Origin: Hyaloperonospora brassicae
Lineage: Eukaryota; Oomycota; Peronosporomycetes; Peronosporales; Peronosporaceae
Direction of reading: 5' to 3'
NCBI GenBank assembly: GCA_947650285.1
Contig: CANTFL010001486.1
Span: 1-64,000 of the forward strand
Length of the DNA stretch: 64,000 nucleotides
Below are positions 19,463 through 30,763 of this stretch, piece after piece (position 1 is the first letter of the stretch; each line of letters starts with the position of its first letter). A model generated the notes under the pieces. It was not told the DNA's origin, did no database searches, and saw nothing but the letters and a program-made list of their open reading frames with translations. The position numbers and the translations under genes are program-made.

Positions 19463-20226
19463 CGCCGGCGCTTGGAGATGATGGGCTGTCGAGTCAATGG
19501 CTTTGCGACGGACTGCAGCGTTGTCGGAGCAGTGGGCGGCAAGTTGGCAATTGAGTCACGTAGTGGGCCCCGCAAGTCTTTCGTCGCGGCGGCTTTCGGT
19601 CCGCGTCGCCTTTGCGCAGGTCGTCGTCGAGCGTGCGACTCGCTTCGAAAAGACGTGGCGATCGAGGTCGAGGTCGTGATGACCCAAGACGGAGACGTGG
19701 GGGCTGCAGGGCGTGCAGCCACTCGGCCGTCTGCATTGGCACTGGGCGTCGGGCGGCGCTGCTGTCGAAACAGCGGTCTCGACAGCAGCTTACCGTGCTA
19801 TACGATGTCGGACGCAAGAGGACAAGACGACCTCGTGCCATCAATGCAGTTAGTGGTCGAAAGGAACGTGCACTCGCGAGCTTTGTGCGTGGGATATCAG
19901 CGACAATGGGGCGACGGCGCTACTGAAGTTGTGCGCAGTGCGAGTCCCGCGCGATCGGCTGTTCGAGTCGGCGTCTTTGTTCGACAGCGATCATCTCAGT
20001 TGCGCGTGTCATATCGGACAGGACGCAGAGCGCCGGCGATGCAGAGCTGTTGTCGAGCGTGAGCCCCGACGTCTCTTTTGCACAAGGGACCGCAAGATAC
20101 GTAGTTGTGGTCGATCACACGCACGCGCATCGATCGTATAAAACACTGTCTTCACTTGCACCTACATATGGTCTCTCTGCTCGAGCTTACTACGGAACAG
20201 CCGCTCTCTCAGCGCCCGGTCCTTCC
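19463..20226. other. Intergenic spacer between the two CD36-like genes
   Basis: 764 bp. It must hold the promoter of CD36-like gene A and the 3' end of gene B (both minus strand). I found no clear Inr match near the start of gene A. Confidence 0.4.
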
Positions 20227-22368
20227 TCACGCCGTAGCAGTGCGATGCCGACGCCGGTAGTAGAAAAAGACGCCGACGCCAATGCAGATCGAGCCGACCA
20301 CGACGCCCACGATGAGCACTGGCAGCAACGAGTTGAGCAGCGACACCAGCGAGTTGTAGCTCTTCGCGCGCGAGTCCGTGATGGCTGAGCCCTCCTCGGC
20401 CCAGTAGATCGGAACCACCACTTCGGTCTCCAAAGCCGGATACAGCACGTCGCTCATTGCTCGGGAGCTGTTCAGCGACGAGGCCGACAGCGCGTACGAG
20501 GCCATCAAGCGCTTAAAGGCGCGCATGGTCTTGCCCGTGCCGGCCTCAATGTCCACAAACGTCCCGTACTTGTCCAAGTACTTGCTCTGCAAAGCACCGG
20601 CGCTGTCGTACAGCGTCTCTTGGCCGACTCGCACGCCGTCGCTCATGGTGATCTGCACGTTCGTTGTCAATGTCTCGTCGCCGTAGAGGAACATGGGGAA
20701 CGAGGCGTAGGCCAAGAACCCCACTGAAAACGACAGGGCCTGCACGCCGTCCACTGGCGAAGCCGTACCCATGTTGGCGTTCTCGGCAGACGCCGCGAGC
20801 ACCTGGTCCGAGGGACGGAAGCGGTGCAGCGTAATGCCCTTGTACTCCACTTCCTCGTGCTGGTTCACCAGCGTGAGGTTCTGCTTGCCCTGGCTGAAGT
20901 AGATCGACAGCCCTTCCACAGAGATCTCGTCCTCAAAGCCAGTGATGCTCACGCCGCCCGGGGCAATGCTCGTCCCGTCACTGCCGCGCACGGGGCTGCA
21001 TGTCAAGTTGGACGGAGGGGCGGCACAGTTGCCGTACGTGGCAAAAGCAGTCATCTCTCGTAGCGTCGGGTTGCGACGCTCGCCCAAGTCCGCCCACAGC
21101 GCAGTGGTCCGGTAGCCATCGTACTCCTCGTACTCGTTGATGTGGTTCTCGTCGTCGCAACCCGTGCGCATCGTGTACGTGCCCAGACTCGACGCATCGG
21201 GGGCCGTCGCGGAGAAGTCGCGACCGCTCGACTCCACGGCACCGGGAAGCGGAGCTGCACACAGCCCGAGCGAACTGCAGAGCTGACACGTGCTGGCCAC
21301 GAACGCAGCCGCTTCTTCGGCACCGAAGGCAGCCGCGTACGTGGCCTCGACGACGGCGCAGGTCTCGTCGTTGACAGCCACAAGGCCGGCCCCGCGGGCG
21401 CACTGGAAGCACTCGCCGAAGAGCGCGAGGCACTCGTCGCTCGTGCTGTTGGCGCACGCAGCGCACTGCTCGTTGAGACCGCCTGGAACCGCACACATCC
21501 GGACGTAGTGCGAGCCGAGCCCCAAGCCGGCGAGCAGACTCGGGTAGCCGAGCGCCCACTGGGAGACCGTGCGCCTGGCAAAGAGGCCGTTGTAGGCAAA
21601 GCCCGAGAGGTCCAAGTCGGCGATGGCGCTCGGCCCCATGGCCAGGAAGCCCAGGACGGCGCTGTTGTTCGTGACCGTGCGCATGGCCTCCGGGTCCATC
21701 GAGTTCAGGCCGTTGACCCAGCGCATCATCTGCGGACCGCTCTCGGCCACAATAGCAGCGACATCACTGGCGTTGCTCCGCGCCGCGAAAGAGCCCATCG
21801 CCAGCCGCGTGAGGAACGCCGCCTCCCCGCCGGCCTGAGCAATGACGTTCATGTAGCCCAACTCCAGAGCTGTGACCACGTCGGCGTCCGAGCAGCCGGC
21901 GCAGCTGCGGTCCGGCACGAACGTGTGGTACGTGTACTCCTTGTAGCTCACGCGGCTGCCGTCGTCGAGGAACTGGACGTCGAGCTTCAGTTGGCGCCGG
22001 CGGTAGGTGTACGGCCCGCGCTCGCGGACCTGAAGCGTGTCGGCTCGTCCCGCGAGGTACGCCTCGGCGTTGGTCGCGTTCATCATGTAGAGACTCGAGT
22101 AGTACGGCGCGCAGTCGTCGCAGTCGCCGTACGGGTCCACGTAGCTCTGCTCCGCGCCATCGGAGGCCGTGCAGACCACGACGCCGTCGCTGACTGCACT
22201 GTCGAGCACGGCCGGTACGACTGTGCCGTAGAGCACTGCGAGCACTGCGACGACGGCGCCAGTGACGACGAGCCCGAGACCGATGGCACAGCAGCAGCAG
22301 CGCCGCTGTCTGTCGCTGCGCGTCGCCACCTTATCGGAGAACTCGGAGTGGGGCGAGTCCATCGCCAT
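20227..22368 (-). CDS. CD36/LIMP-2 family scavenger-receptor-like protein B
   Basis: Single exon, 713 residues, a paralogue of the neighbour at 17288-19462. N-terminal membrane helix LGLVVTGAVVAVLAVLYGTVVPAV (about residues 30-53). CD36 signature: YMMNATNAEAYL and VRERGPYTYRRRQLK. Long stretches match paralogue A, including MMRWVNGLNS, AIADLDLSGFAYNGLF, SQWALGYPSLLAGL and FVDIEAGTGKTMRAFKR. It has the same cysteine-rich insert around residues 285-370 and a C-terminal helix (LLPVLIVGVVVGSICIGVGVFFYY) with a basic RRRHR tail. Divergence is greatest in the two tails and the last third of the luminal domain. Role by family: lipid or lipoprotein binding or transport at a membrane; the ligand is unknown. 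Confidence 0.9.
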   Translation of the reverse strand: MAMDSPHSEFSDKVATRSDRQRRCCCCAIGLGLVVTGAVVAVLAVLYGTVVPAVLDSAVSDGVVVCTASDGAEQSYVDPYGDCDDCAPYYSSLYMMNATNAEAYLAGRADTLQVRERGPYTYRRRQLKLDVQFLDDGSRVSYKEYTYHTFVPDRSCAGCSDADVVTALELGYMNVIAQAGGEAAFLTRLAMGSFAARSNASDVAAIVAESGPQMMRWVNGLNSMDPEAMRTVTNNSAVLGFLAMGPSAIADLDLSGFAYNGLFARRTVSQWALGYPSLLAGLGLGSHYVRMCAVPGGLNEQCAACANSTSDECLALFGECFQCARGAGLVAVNDETCAVVEATYAAAFGAEEAAAFVASTCQLCSSLGLCAAPLPGAVESSGRDFSATAPDASSLGTYTMRTGCDDENHINEYEEYDGYRTTALWADLGERRNPTLREMTAFATYGNCAAPPSNLTCSPVRGSDGTSIAPGGVSITGFEDEISVEGLSIYFSQGKQNLTLVNQHEEVEYKGITLHRFRPSDQVLAASAENANMGTASPVDGVQALSFSVGFLAYASFPMFLYGDETLTTNVQITMSDGVRVGQETLYDSAGALQSKYLDKYGTFVDIEAGTGKTMRAFKRLMASYALSASSLNSSRAMSDVLYPALETEVVVPIYWAEEGSAITDSRAKSYNSLVSLLNSLLPVLIVGVVVGSICIGVGVFFYYRRRHRTATA

Positions 22369-22390
22369 CTGAGGTCCTCCGAAGACGACT

Positions 22391-22407
22391 GCAAATCGGG
22401 GAATGCC
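22391..22407 (-). promoter_or_regulatory. Possible Inr-like element of CD36-like gene B
   Basis: On the minus strand the sequence reads GGCATTCCCCGATTTGC, close to the oomycete Inr/FPR consensus, 23-39 nt upstream of the start codon. Two positions depart from the consensus. Confidence 0.3.
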
Positions 22408-25400
22408 GACAGGAAGCGCTCGCCGAAGCCCTCGACAGAGCGAGGGGGACTACGACCTGGTCCGGCCCCGAACCGAGCGGAGCATTGGCGTGTGAGGCCC
22501 TGACGACGGTACTTGCGGGACTCGGACAGCACTGTGTGGGATGCGACAGTCCGTCACGACCCATGTGCGTGTCGAGAGAGTAGGACGGACGTCTTCACGG
22601 CGTCTCCATGGCCACCGAGTCAGCTGGATGGACCCCCGGAAGCGGTTGCAGTTGGTGCGATTGAGCCATCTCACCAGACGGCGGGCTCAAATCGCACGGG
22701 ACGTGTCAACTGCCTGATCCTTCTCCTCTCGATGCGACGTTTTGGTTGGTGCTTCATGGAGATCGCGAGCCGATCCCAGTTTGGAGATCAACGCGTAAGT
22801 CGGCAGCGAGGAGACCGAGAAGGACAGCGTGTATTCACGCGCGGAACTGTTCCGCCTATTGTACGGTCTTAAGAACGGATACACATCCGGTGACATGGGT
22901 ACATTCAACCACGCGCGGACCCTCGAGCTCTCTCGGCACTCGACGTGTTGCATATCGCGTTGAGTGTCGTGACGACGACAGGTCAATGCTAGAAAGCACG
23001 AGCAGTGAACAAGCAGATCCATGTTGTTATAGCTCGGCTCGACCATATGTCGCTTCTCTTCTCTTTGCAACAGCTCTTGCTGGGAATATGCGTAGCCAGC
23101 GCTTGTGTACAGTTGGTGGTATGCCGATCAGCAGATCCCGGCAAGAATGTTTTACTGCAACACCTGTGTGTAGTGGCCCGCATCACGAAACACAACAACC
23201 TGTGTACGCTGTAAAGCGCGACAGTCCACAGACAGATATGACGTGTCGTATGCTGGATGGCCTTCCAATAATTGTAATAGTTCGACTCGGCACGTTGCGC
23301 AGTACCGCATTCCATGCGCATGGCCGAGCTCGTCGATTCGTGCTCGATCTGCCTGCAGATCCGCGGGAAACTCGTCGACGGTCATATCATACTATTTGGT
23401 GTCCGCGGGATCTTGTCCGAAGACATACTATTCGGTGGCAACACTAGTCGACAAAGTCGCATCGTGCTTGTCATGGCAATACCCAGAAGCAGGTCAGCAC
23501 TCGCCTACAATTCGGCTTGGCGTGCATAGAAAAAGGGGATCGCAGCGCAATCAAATCTTGCCGCCGGCCTCACCGGCTGCTCATGCGCACCGAGAGTCGG
23601 ACACACTCTTCTGATCTCACCTGCGTCGAAGCCGCGAGTGGATTCGCTCAAGCAGAACGCTGGTAGACCTGTGAGCAAGCCATCTCCTCGACGTATCACA
23701 ACCTTGACGAAAAGCTGCCACAAAAGCACGTGGGACGCGATGAAGTGCACAGACAGACGAGGTCGTGGTCCTCAGAACGCGGACGACCTGGCCCGATCGT
23801 CTGAAGCATGCCTGTGTGAGTCCATCGCTTCTCGCGTAGCGACACAAGCGCATGCTCGTTGCCCTCTTATGCGGCAAAGTTCCGATGTGGTCGCCTTCGC
23901 TCAGTGCGGCAACTCGACCATCTCGTTCTTTCCCACTATCTGGTAAGGTCCATGCTCGACCACCGTCTCTCATTGTCGGTAAAACCACCTCGACGTGCCG
24001 TAGACAAGTCTGTCCTCTGCGCTCAGCGACGCACTCAGCTGCTCGCTCGTCTCCAAGCTCTACAAATCACTGGCGTTTTGTGCACAAGTGTAGACAAGCA
24101 ATTCGGAGAGCCCCCACTTGCCCTGCACGATTCCACCTTTGGTCCCAGCAAGTCCGATACGTAGATACGGGCCTATTGCTCCAAAGCTTGCGAACTGGTG
24201 TGTTGTTGTCAAATTTGTGATCGAACATGTAGTCTGGTCTTTCCGTCAATCTTCGGCTTGACGAAGTCATTGACGTTGCGCACGACACGATTGGGTCGTG
24301 GTGATGCAGTATCTGTAGAAGCGTCGGGCGTCGACCATGCTCAGCTATGCATTGTAGCGCGCGTTAACAATGATGGCAGTGAAAGTCATGGACACGCCAC
24401 TTACACAGCAAAAATTAGCAAAAGCTCTGTGAACTACGCTTAAGCTCATCAAATGAGAGAACCAAAGAGCCTCATATGTTGCCATGTTTAATGAGCAGCA
24501 CGACATGTCCAAACTAATATATCTTCGACAACCGCACTGGATAGATTTAGAACGTTCGAAACGTGATATAGGATAGGTGACCCTTTTCCAAACATTACGG
24601 CCTATTTTCGATCGATGACGACGAACATAATTTGTAACTTACAAATAGCTGACGAGTACGAATAGCGGGCGATAACGAATAACGGACGAGTAGTTGACAG
24701 ATAGTTTCTCTTTCTCATTTAGCTTGCATCGGCCACAAGAAAAAGCCACCAGTCCTATCGAAGCGCAGATTGCACTGTACTAGTGAGCTAGCGATGGATC
24801 ATGAGCCTTCTTTCCCCGCAAATCTCCGAGCTGAACAAATGTCTGCGTGTCAATCGCCTAGTCAGAGTGCGAACTAGAGGAACACTTGCTTCGTCTATTG
24901 GACAAGAAATTAGCAAGTGTCAGCTATAGGAGTGTCTTACGGAGTGAAAGACATGGAACACACACACAGAGCGAATAGCAAACTATTGCAACACACGTAC
25001 CGACGACGCATGGAACGAAGATTCGGGCAGGTCAATCCGAGCAAATTGGTACAGCTTCCTTTGCCCCCCCACTCTCAAGCGGCGGGCTTGCACTAGCCCA
25101 CTGGTGCGCGTCCTGCAAATGCAACCATGAGCAATGTATCGGTGCAAGCAGCTTACATAGCTATCGGCCTGCGTTGCTTTGGCCGCAACCAGAGAAGGTG
25201 GAAGCAGCCCGTTGTACATGTTGGCGGCTCGACGGTCCCGATTTTGAAACGATCCGCGGGTGGACGAAGCTGCAAATGTCCATTGTTCGTACTGTCCATG
25301 AGCTCTAAGACGACGGATCATGTTTTGTGTTGTACACGCGTGACCTTTCGTATTCATCATATTCGGTGGCAAGTGTCCATGCACAAACATGTTTACTCTC

Positions 25401-26233
25401 TCCACTTTTGTATATGCGCTCGAAGTCCGCGCATTCCCTGAGATTCTGTAGTTGTGCATCTGCTCATCCAGCATCTTGCGAGGCGGCGGTCGTTACCTCA
25501 GCCACTCAGCTGTCGCGCCGACGTTTCCGTGTGAAGCCTACTTTAGCAGCATTTGCTGCTAAGCAGAGGTTCCAGCTAGTTGATTGCAAGTTTGCGACAT
25601 TGTGACACCAGTGCGAAACAAGCATCCGTCACGCGCTCATATGGGCAGGCTTTGTGCACGTCACTGAACGACTAATACGTGCACTGAGCTTTGTGGTTCA
25701 TACGAGCTGATTGAAGCTTGCGACACCTGTCCATGAAGGTTTGACATTTTGCGTCGTCACCATCCACACTTCCTGGACAGATGTCGGATGTGAGCAAATC
25801 AGTTCACAAGTTTTTCGAGCGCAACACATGTGTAACGTGCAGGCCGTCCGAAATCGTTCGCTATCACCAAACGACGCTTAGCTCGAAGCAGTTGTTCACC
25901 AAGCACGATCGACACTAGTGTCTGCAAGAAGCAAACAAGTAATTGCAAGCTCGTCATAACTAGATACAGTCGAATCTACCAGGAGACGACGCTGACACGG
26001 CAGAAGAAGGTCGGCTCTACCAGAAAGCGACCTCATGCCGAAGCATACTTCCTTCTCAGCATCCGAGTTGTTTGCTTCGCTACCAATTGCAGACACCCGT
26101 TGCAAGCTTGTCTGCTGCTGTCTCATGTGCGGCGATCCATTACTGCTTTGCCAACTCTATGCGTTGGTGTTCCAAAGCAACCAAACATGCTGCAGTATAC
26201 GCCTCAGCAGCTCCTCGCTGTTTGTTGTCCTGC

Positions 26234-26264
<31 letters not shown>

Positions 26265-26446
26265 AAGGCACATGTACTGATTTAGCATCTTTATCGTCCC
26301 CCAACCGCCAGTCGACACCTGGATTTCTCCCCCCCCCCCCCCCTCAATGGACGTCAGCTGCCATAAATAGACCCTTTTGCCACTTTTTGCGGTAGTCACT
26401 GCCAAAAACACGCGCCGACAACATCCGATCCGTCCGATCCTGTGCA
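22408..26446. other. 4-kb intergenic region
   Basis: No supportable gene. Open frames of up to 233 codons occur (for example 22746-23447 on plus, 24983-25474 on minus) but have no recognisable domain and a composition like random translation. Near 24600-24710 there are short imperfect direct repeats of CGAATA.CGG.CGA type. A CA microsatellite and a C homopolymer lie near the right end. Confidence 0.4.
26233..26264. repeat. (CA)n microsatellite
   Basis: A CA dinucleotide run with one CG interruption near its start, about 180 bp upstream of the CSN2 start codon. A run of 15 C follows at 26329-26343. Confidence 0.9.
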
Positions 26447-28227
26447 ATGACGTCGGCGGAAGAAGGAGAAGGAGAAGAAGAAGAAGAGGAGGAGGAGGAG
26501 TACGACTTTGACTACAGCGATGAGGACGAGGACATGGAGGACGCCGAGGCCGCCGACCTCCACGTGCAGATCGAGAACGCGTACTACGCGGCCAAACAGC
26601 TGCTGGAGGGCGAGTCGCCGAAGCGCGAGGCGGCGCTGGGGGCGCTGGAGCGCGTGCTGGAGCTGCAGAGCGAGCAGACGGACTGGGGCTTCAAGGCGCT
26701 CAAGCGGACGGTGAAGCTGCTGTTCGAGCTGCACCGACACGACGAGGCGCTGCAGCGGTACGAGGCGCTCTTGGGGTACACGAAGACGGCGGTGACGCGC
26801 AACGTGGGGGAGAAGGGCATCAACAGCATTCTGGACTACGTGTCGACCAGCAAGGCGCGTTGCCCGCGTGACTTGACAGCTTTCGAGACTGTCGTGTCGG
26901 GTGTTGACGGACTGTTGGGTTTGTGTGGGCGTTGCAGAACTGGGAGATCCTGCAGAGGTTTTACGAAACGACGTTGGAGACGCTCAAAGAAGCGCGGAAC
27001 GAGGTGAGGAGAGAGAGAGAGAGAGAGAGAGAGCGTGCAGATGAGTGGGGTGGAAGCGGCTGATGGGACTAACGATTGCTGCGGCTGCTGCTGGCTAGAG
27101 GTTGTGGTTCAAGACGAGCGTCAAGCTGGGCAACTTGTTGTACGAGATTGGAGACTTTTCGAGGCTGAGCAAGGTGAGCGCGAGATCGACTTGCCTAATC
27201 GGGTCCATGGCTGACGCGACGATGATGCATTGTGTGTGCAGGTTATAAAGGAGTTGCTGATGTCGTGCAGTGACGAGGACGCAGACGATTGTGTCCGGAA
27301 AAACTCGCAGGTACAAGGAAACTTGCATGCAGGGTAGAGCGTCTGCGGTGTACTGCTTGCTGACTTGTCTGTTGATATACTGCAGTTGCTTGAAGTATAC
27401 GCGCTGCAAATTCAAATGTACACGGCACAGAAAGACAACAAGAAACTAGTGTCGATCTATGAGAAGGCCTTGCGGACCAAGTCGGGCGTCGCACACCCGG
27501 TACGTAGGTCTGATCCAGTCGTCGGCGTCTCAGTGGCCGCAGCTGATGTTGTACGTCTATGTGGCTGCAGAAAATCATCGGTGTCATCCACGAATGTGGC
27601 GGCAAGATGTACATGATGCAACGCGAGTGGGACAAGGCTCGAAGCGACTTTTTTTCCGGCTTCAAGAGCTACGACGAAGCTGGCGAACCGCGTCGGCTTC
27701 AGTGTCTAAAGTACTTGGTGTTGGCCAACATGCTGAGCGAGTCGCAGGTCAACGTATTTGACTCGCAGGAAGCCAAGCCGTACGAAAATGACAAGGAGAT
27801 TGTGGCCATGACAATGCTGACCGACGCTTTCCTGCACGACGAGATCAAGACGTTCGAGAAGGTGCTGACGCGGAACCAAGAAGCCATCATGGACGACCCT
27901 TTCATCAAGCACTACATCGACAGTCTGCTGCGAACGATCCGGAGCAAGGTGCTTCTCAAGATTGTCAAGCCCTACCGCACCATGGACACCCAGTACATTG
28001 CACGTGAGCTGAACGGGATCCCGCTTTCCGAAGTGGAGTCGTTGCTGTCGGCGCTCGTGCTGGACAAGAAAATTGAGGCACGGATCGATCAGGTTCGCCA
28101 CACGCTCGTGCTTTTGGACTGCAAGCCTGAAGAAAAGTTTCAAACATCCATCAAAGGTTGGTGCGATGCCCTTGAGAAGTTTCATTCATGTACGATGGAC
28201 CGCATTAGCACTGGAAGTGGAATGTAA
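26447..28227 (+). CDS. CSN2: COP9 signalosome subunit 2, six exons
   Basis: Exons: 26447-26854, 26938-27003, 27099-27173, 27242-27310, 27386-27499 and 27571-28227. All junctions keep frame and restore continuous homology; the product is 462 residues, close to the usual CSN2 length (~440). Seen: an acidic N-terminus with [15 protein letters not shown], then TPR-like helical repeats ([23 protein letters not shown] joined to [51 protein letters not shown]). The C-terminal PCI domain includes [21 protein letters not shown] and the winged-helix [20 protein letters not shown]. It is a scaffold subunit of the complex that removes NEDD8 from cullins. Intron 1 (26855-26937) starts with GC, not GT; intron 2 carries a (GA)n tract. 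Upstream, TCACTGCC at 26396 is a weak Inr candidate. Confidence 0.93.
27006..27032. repeat. (GA)n microsatellite in CSN2 intron 2
   Basis: A GA dinucleotide run just inside the donor side of intron 2 (27004-27098). It is probably length-variable but outside coding sequence. Confidence 0.85.
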
Positions 28228-28471
28228 GCAGCTCCTACAAGCATTTAGATTGCGATATTTGTGTGCGAGTTTCGCTGCTGTATGACGGACTCGGCTCCTT
28301 TCTTCCGGTCTCAGCGTGCACACCGCATAGCTCGGCCAAGCATCTTGGTCAGCTGCCATTCAGCAAAACGTCGGCCCCTTGTACACGATCGCTGCTTCTT
28401 CATCTTGATGCATGCACGCACTGTTCTAAACCTGCCATTCCTCTCGAAGCGAAACGTGCCGGTGTCGGATC

Positions 28472-30763
28472 TTAGCACTCTGCGTCTACCGGGCGTTTCG
28501 TGATATAGAAGTTCTTCGCCAGACGAGCGTTCTCCGCCTGTCGAGAGGCAATGTGCCATGCGGACCCGATACACAAGACGGACCACACGGACCAACAGAG
28601 ACAGAAGCGAAATCCAACCCGGTACGCACAAGCTTCGTCACAAAACTCGAAGTAGCTCTTCGGTTGTCCCTGCTTCGAGATGACCCACTCCATGATCAGA
28701 CCCGTGAGGTACGGCGACAGCGAGTAGCCGAACAGATTGAACACCATCACCGAGAGCGACGAAGCGAGCGCGCGGTGTTCAGTCGGCACGACCGAAATGA
28801 AAATGCCTGTGCAAGCTGGCAGGATCGAGCCGCCGAAGAAAAGCAGCAGCCACAAGAAGCCGGAGGTAACGAAGACGTCGTTGAAGAACGTCGTCACCGC
28901 CGAAATAAAAAAGGCTGTGAGTCCAAGAATCATGCAAATTCCCAGAGCCTTAGCGCGCTGTTCCACCCCTATGTATCCTCCATATCGGTCAATGAGCCAC
29001 CCGCCAAAGAACACGCCGAGAATGGGCCCTGTACCAGACACAACGACAAAGAGCGCGTTCACCAGGTACTTCGACGCGTGCAGTGACTTGATCATGAAGA
29101 TGGTGCTCCAGTACTGCACGCCCGTGACGACAAAGTATACCGTCGTGAGACCGAACACGATCAAACAGAACACGGGGATGCGCAACAGCTCGTGCAGGCC
29201 GTCCGAAAACGCGCCCTGCTCGTACACTTCAATGAACTCATCGTCCATGATCGAGGCCTCCAGCACAGTTAGCTGCGCAGACTTTGCTGGAGTTATGGCT
29301 GTGTCCAAGGCACCATATGATGATGATCCAGGAGCACCTTCGGGCGCAGGCAATGGCTGCTGTTGTACTGTAGCCGAAGCCGCCAGGACGAGCGCGTCAG
29401 CACCTGCAGGCTCGGTATCGTTGGTCGCTGCCGTTGAGGTTGCCGGGTGCGCATTGACAATGCTCTCGCCAGCTTCCAGTTCATCTCCAACCGCGTCAGG
29501 TAGTGCCGCACTCCCGTTCGCGCCCGGCGTCCGAATCATGGTACGGCGGATCGATGCGACCGCCTCATCCTCTTCACAATGCCCGAGATGGTACTGCTGT
29601 TCCTGGTTCTGGAGAAGCTGTCGGAAGCTGCGCTGGCTGCTCGCACCGTACATACTCGCACTGGCAAGCAACGCATCTTCTTCGTCGTGGTACGTGGTCG
29701 ACCTCGTGCTCATCGGAGTGCCCGCTGCTGATTCGGTCAAAAAGCTGTGCAGACCAAACGCCGCTCGCCCACGCGTGCTCGAAAAGCCGCTGCGTCCGTA
29801 CGTGAGCGGCTCAAGCTCGCAGCGTAGCGTACCATCTGCGTTGTGCGTCTTCTTGTCTTCGCGCGTAGCGTCTGCGTCTCCGCCGTCCTGGACACTCGTC
29901 TGCTGCACCGGGTCCACCTCCACCTCCACCGACTGCACTTCGTCGTCGCAGCCGTCGGACGAGCTCACACTCGCGCTCTCGGTGCCGCCACTGCCAATAG
30001 CCTCTCGGTCGTTGTCGCTGCGGATGATCAGGTGCTTCGTGGGCACGAGGAAGATCGCCATGTTGACCGGCAGCAGCGCAAGGAACTGCAGCAGGAACGG
30101 CCAGCGCCACGTCTGCACGTGCGGCGAGCTCTCGGGCACGAGCCAGTTGCTCACGGTGCCGATAAAGTAGCCGAGCATGACGCCCATGGGGACGCTGCCT
30201 TGGAGGTAGCTCATCCAGCCCGCCACCTTCTCCCGTGGCGCGTACTCGTCGACCCAGAGCGGCGTGTAGATGCAGGGGAACGCCTGCGTGAACCCCACGG
30301 CGGCGCGCGCGAGGATGAGCATATTGGCGCTGTACGTGTAGCCCGTGGGCGTGAGCGCGAGCATGAGCACGGCCACGTTGTTGCAGAGCAGACTGACCCC
30401 CAGCACAACGCGCGGGTTGAAGCGGTGCAGGAAGTACGCGCACAGCGGCGACGCGGCGCTCAGCGCCAAGTACACGACGCCGCCCAGCGCGCCCTGTTGC
30501 GTCGCGTCGAGGTCGAGCGACACGCTGAGCTGGTCGAGGAGGCACGGGATGGCGCCCGCCTCGAGGTACACGATGATCTGCGTCAGGATGAGGTACTTGA
30601 ACACGTAACCCGCTTCGGCGCGCGTCTTGTGCATGAAGCGCTCGCGCCGCTCGGCTTTCGTCAAAGGGGCGAACGTCTCCATCGCCGTCGCGAACGTGCC
30701 GGCCACCGGTGGGCTCGTGGATCTGCTCGGCGGCGGCGGCGTCGTCGGCGCTGCGGCAGTCAC
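28472..30763 (-). CDS. Spinster-like major facilitator superfamily transporter
   Basis: Single exon, 763 residues. The first ~60 residues are Pro/Ser/Thr-rich and cytosolic. The N-terminal six-helix half begins near residue 55 (YLILTQIIVYLEAGAIPCLL) and contains the MFS pattern after helix 2 (CAYFLHRFNPRVVLG) and LILARAAVGFTQAFPCIYTPLWVDEYAPREKVAGWMSYLQGSVPMG. That last stretch is typical of the spinster/organic anion branch. An unusually long central loop of about 260 residues (roughly 260-520), acidic and Ser-rich, joins the two halves. The C-terminal half has FGLTTVYFVVTGVQYWS and GTGPILGVFFGGWLIDRYGG. Spinster proteins are proton-linked transporters of sphingolipid, lysophospholipid or organic anion substrates; the substrate here is unknown. 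It is convergent with CSN2, 244 bp apart. Confidence 0.88.
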   Translation of the reverse strand: MTAAAPTTPPPPSRSTSPPVAGTFATAMETFAPLTKAERRERFMHKTRAEAGYVFKYLILTQIIVYLEAGAIPCLLDQLSVSLDLDATQQGALGGVVYLALSAASPLCAYFLHRFNPRVVLGVSLLCNNVAVLMLALTPTGYTYSANMLILARAAVGFTQAFPCIYTPLWVDEYAPREKVAGWMSYLQGSVPMGVMLGYFIGTVSNWLVPESSPHVQTWRWPFLLQFLALLPVNMAIFLVPTKHLIIRSDNDREAIGSGGTESASVSSSDGCDDEVQSVEVEVDPVQQTSVQDGGDADATREDKKTHNADGTLRCELEPLTYGRSGFSSTRGRAAFGLHSFLTESAAGTPMSTRSTTYHDEEDALLASASMYGASSQRSFRQLLQNQEQQYHLGHCEEDEAVASIRRTMIRTPGANGSAALPDAVGDELEAGESIVNAHPATSTAATNDTEPAGADALVLAASATVQQQPLPAPEGAPGSSSYGALDTAITPAKSAQLTVLEASIMDDEFIEVYEQGAFSDGLHELLRIPVFCLIVFGLTTVYFVVTGVQYWSTIFMIKSLHASKYLVNALFVVVSGTGPILGVFFGGWLIDRYGGYIGVEQRAKALGICMILGLTAFFISAVTTFFNDVFVTSGFLWLLLFFGGSILPACTGIFISVVPTEHRALASSLSVMVFNLFGYSLSPYLTGLIMEWVISKQGQPKSYFEFCDEACAYRVGFRFCLCWSVWSVLCIGSAWHIASRQAENARLAKNFYITKRPVDAEC

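Noticed and set aside
22746..23447. 233-codon plus-strand open frame
   Set aside because: Arg/Ser/Cys-rich translation with no domain, and overlapping open frames on the other strand.
26855..27003. Read-through of CSN2 exon 1 to a 186-residue product
   Set aside because: The extension past the GC donor is Arg/Cys-rich and unlike CSN2, while splicing restores the family sequence.
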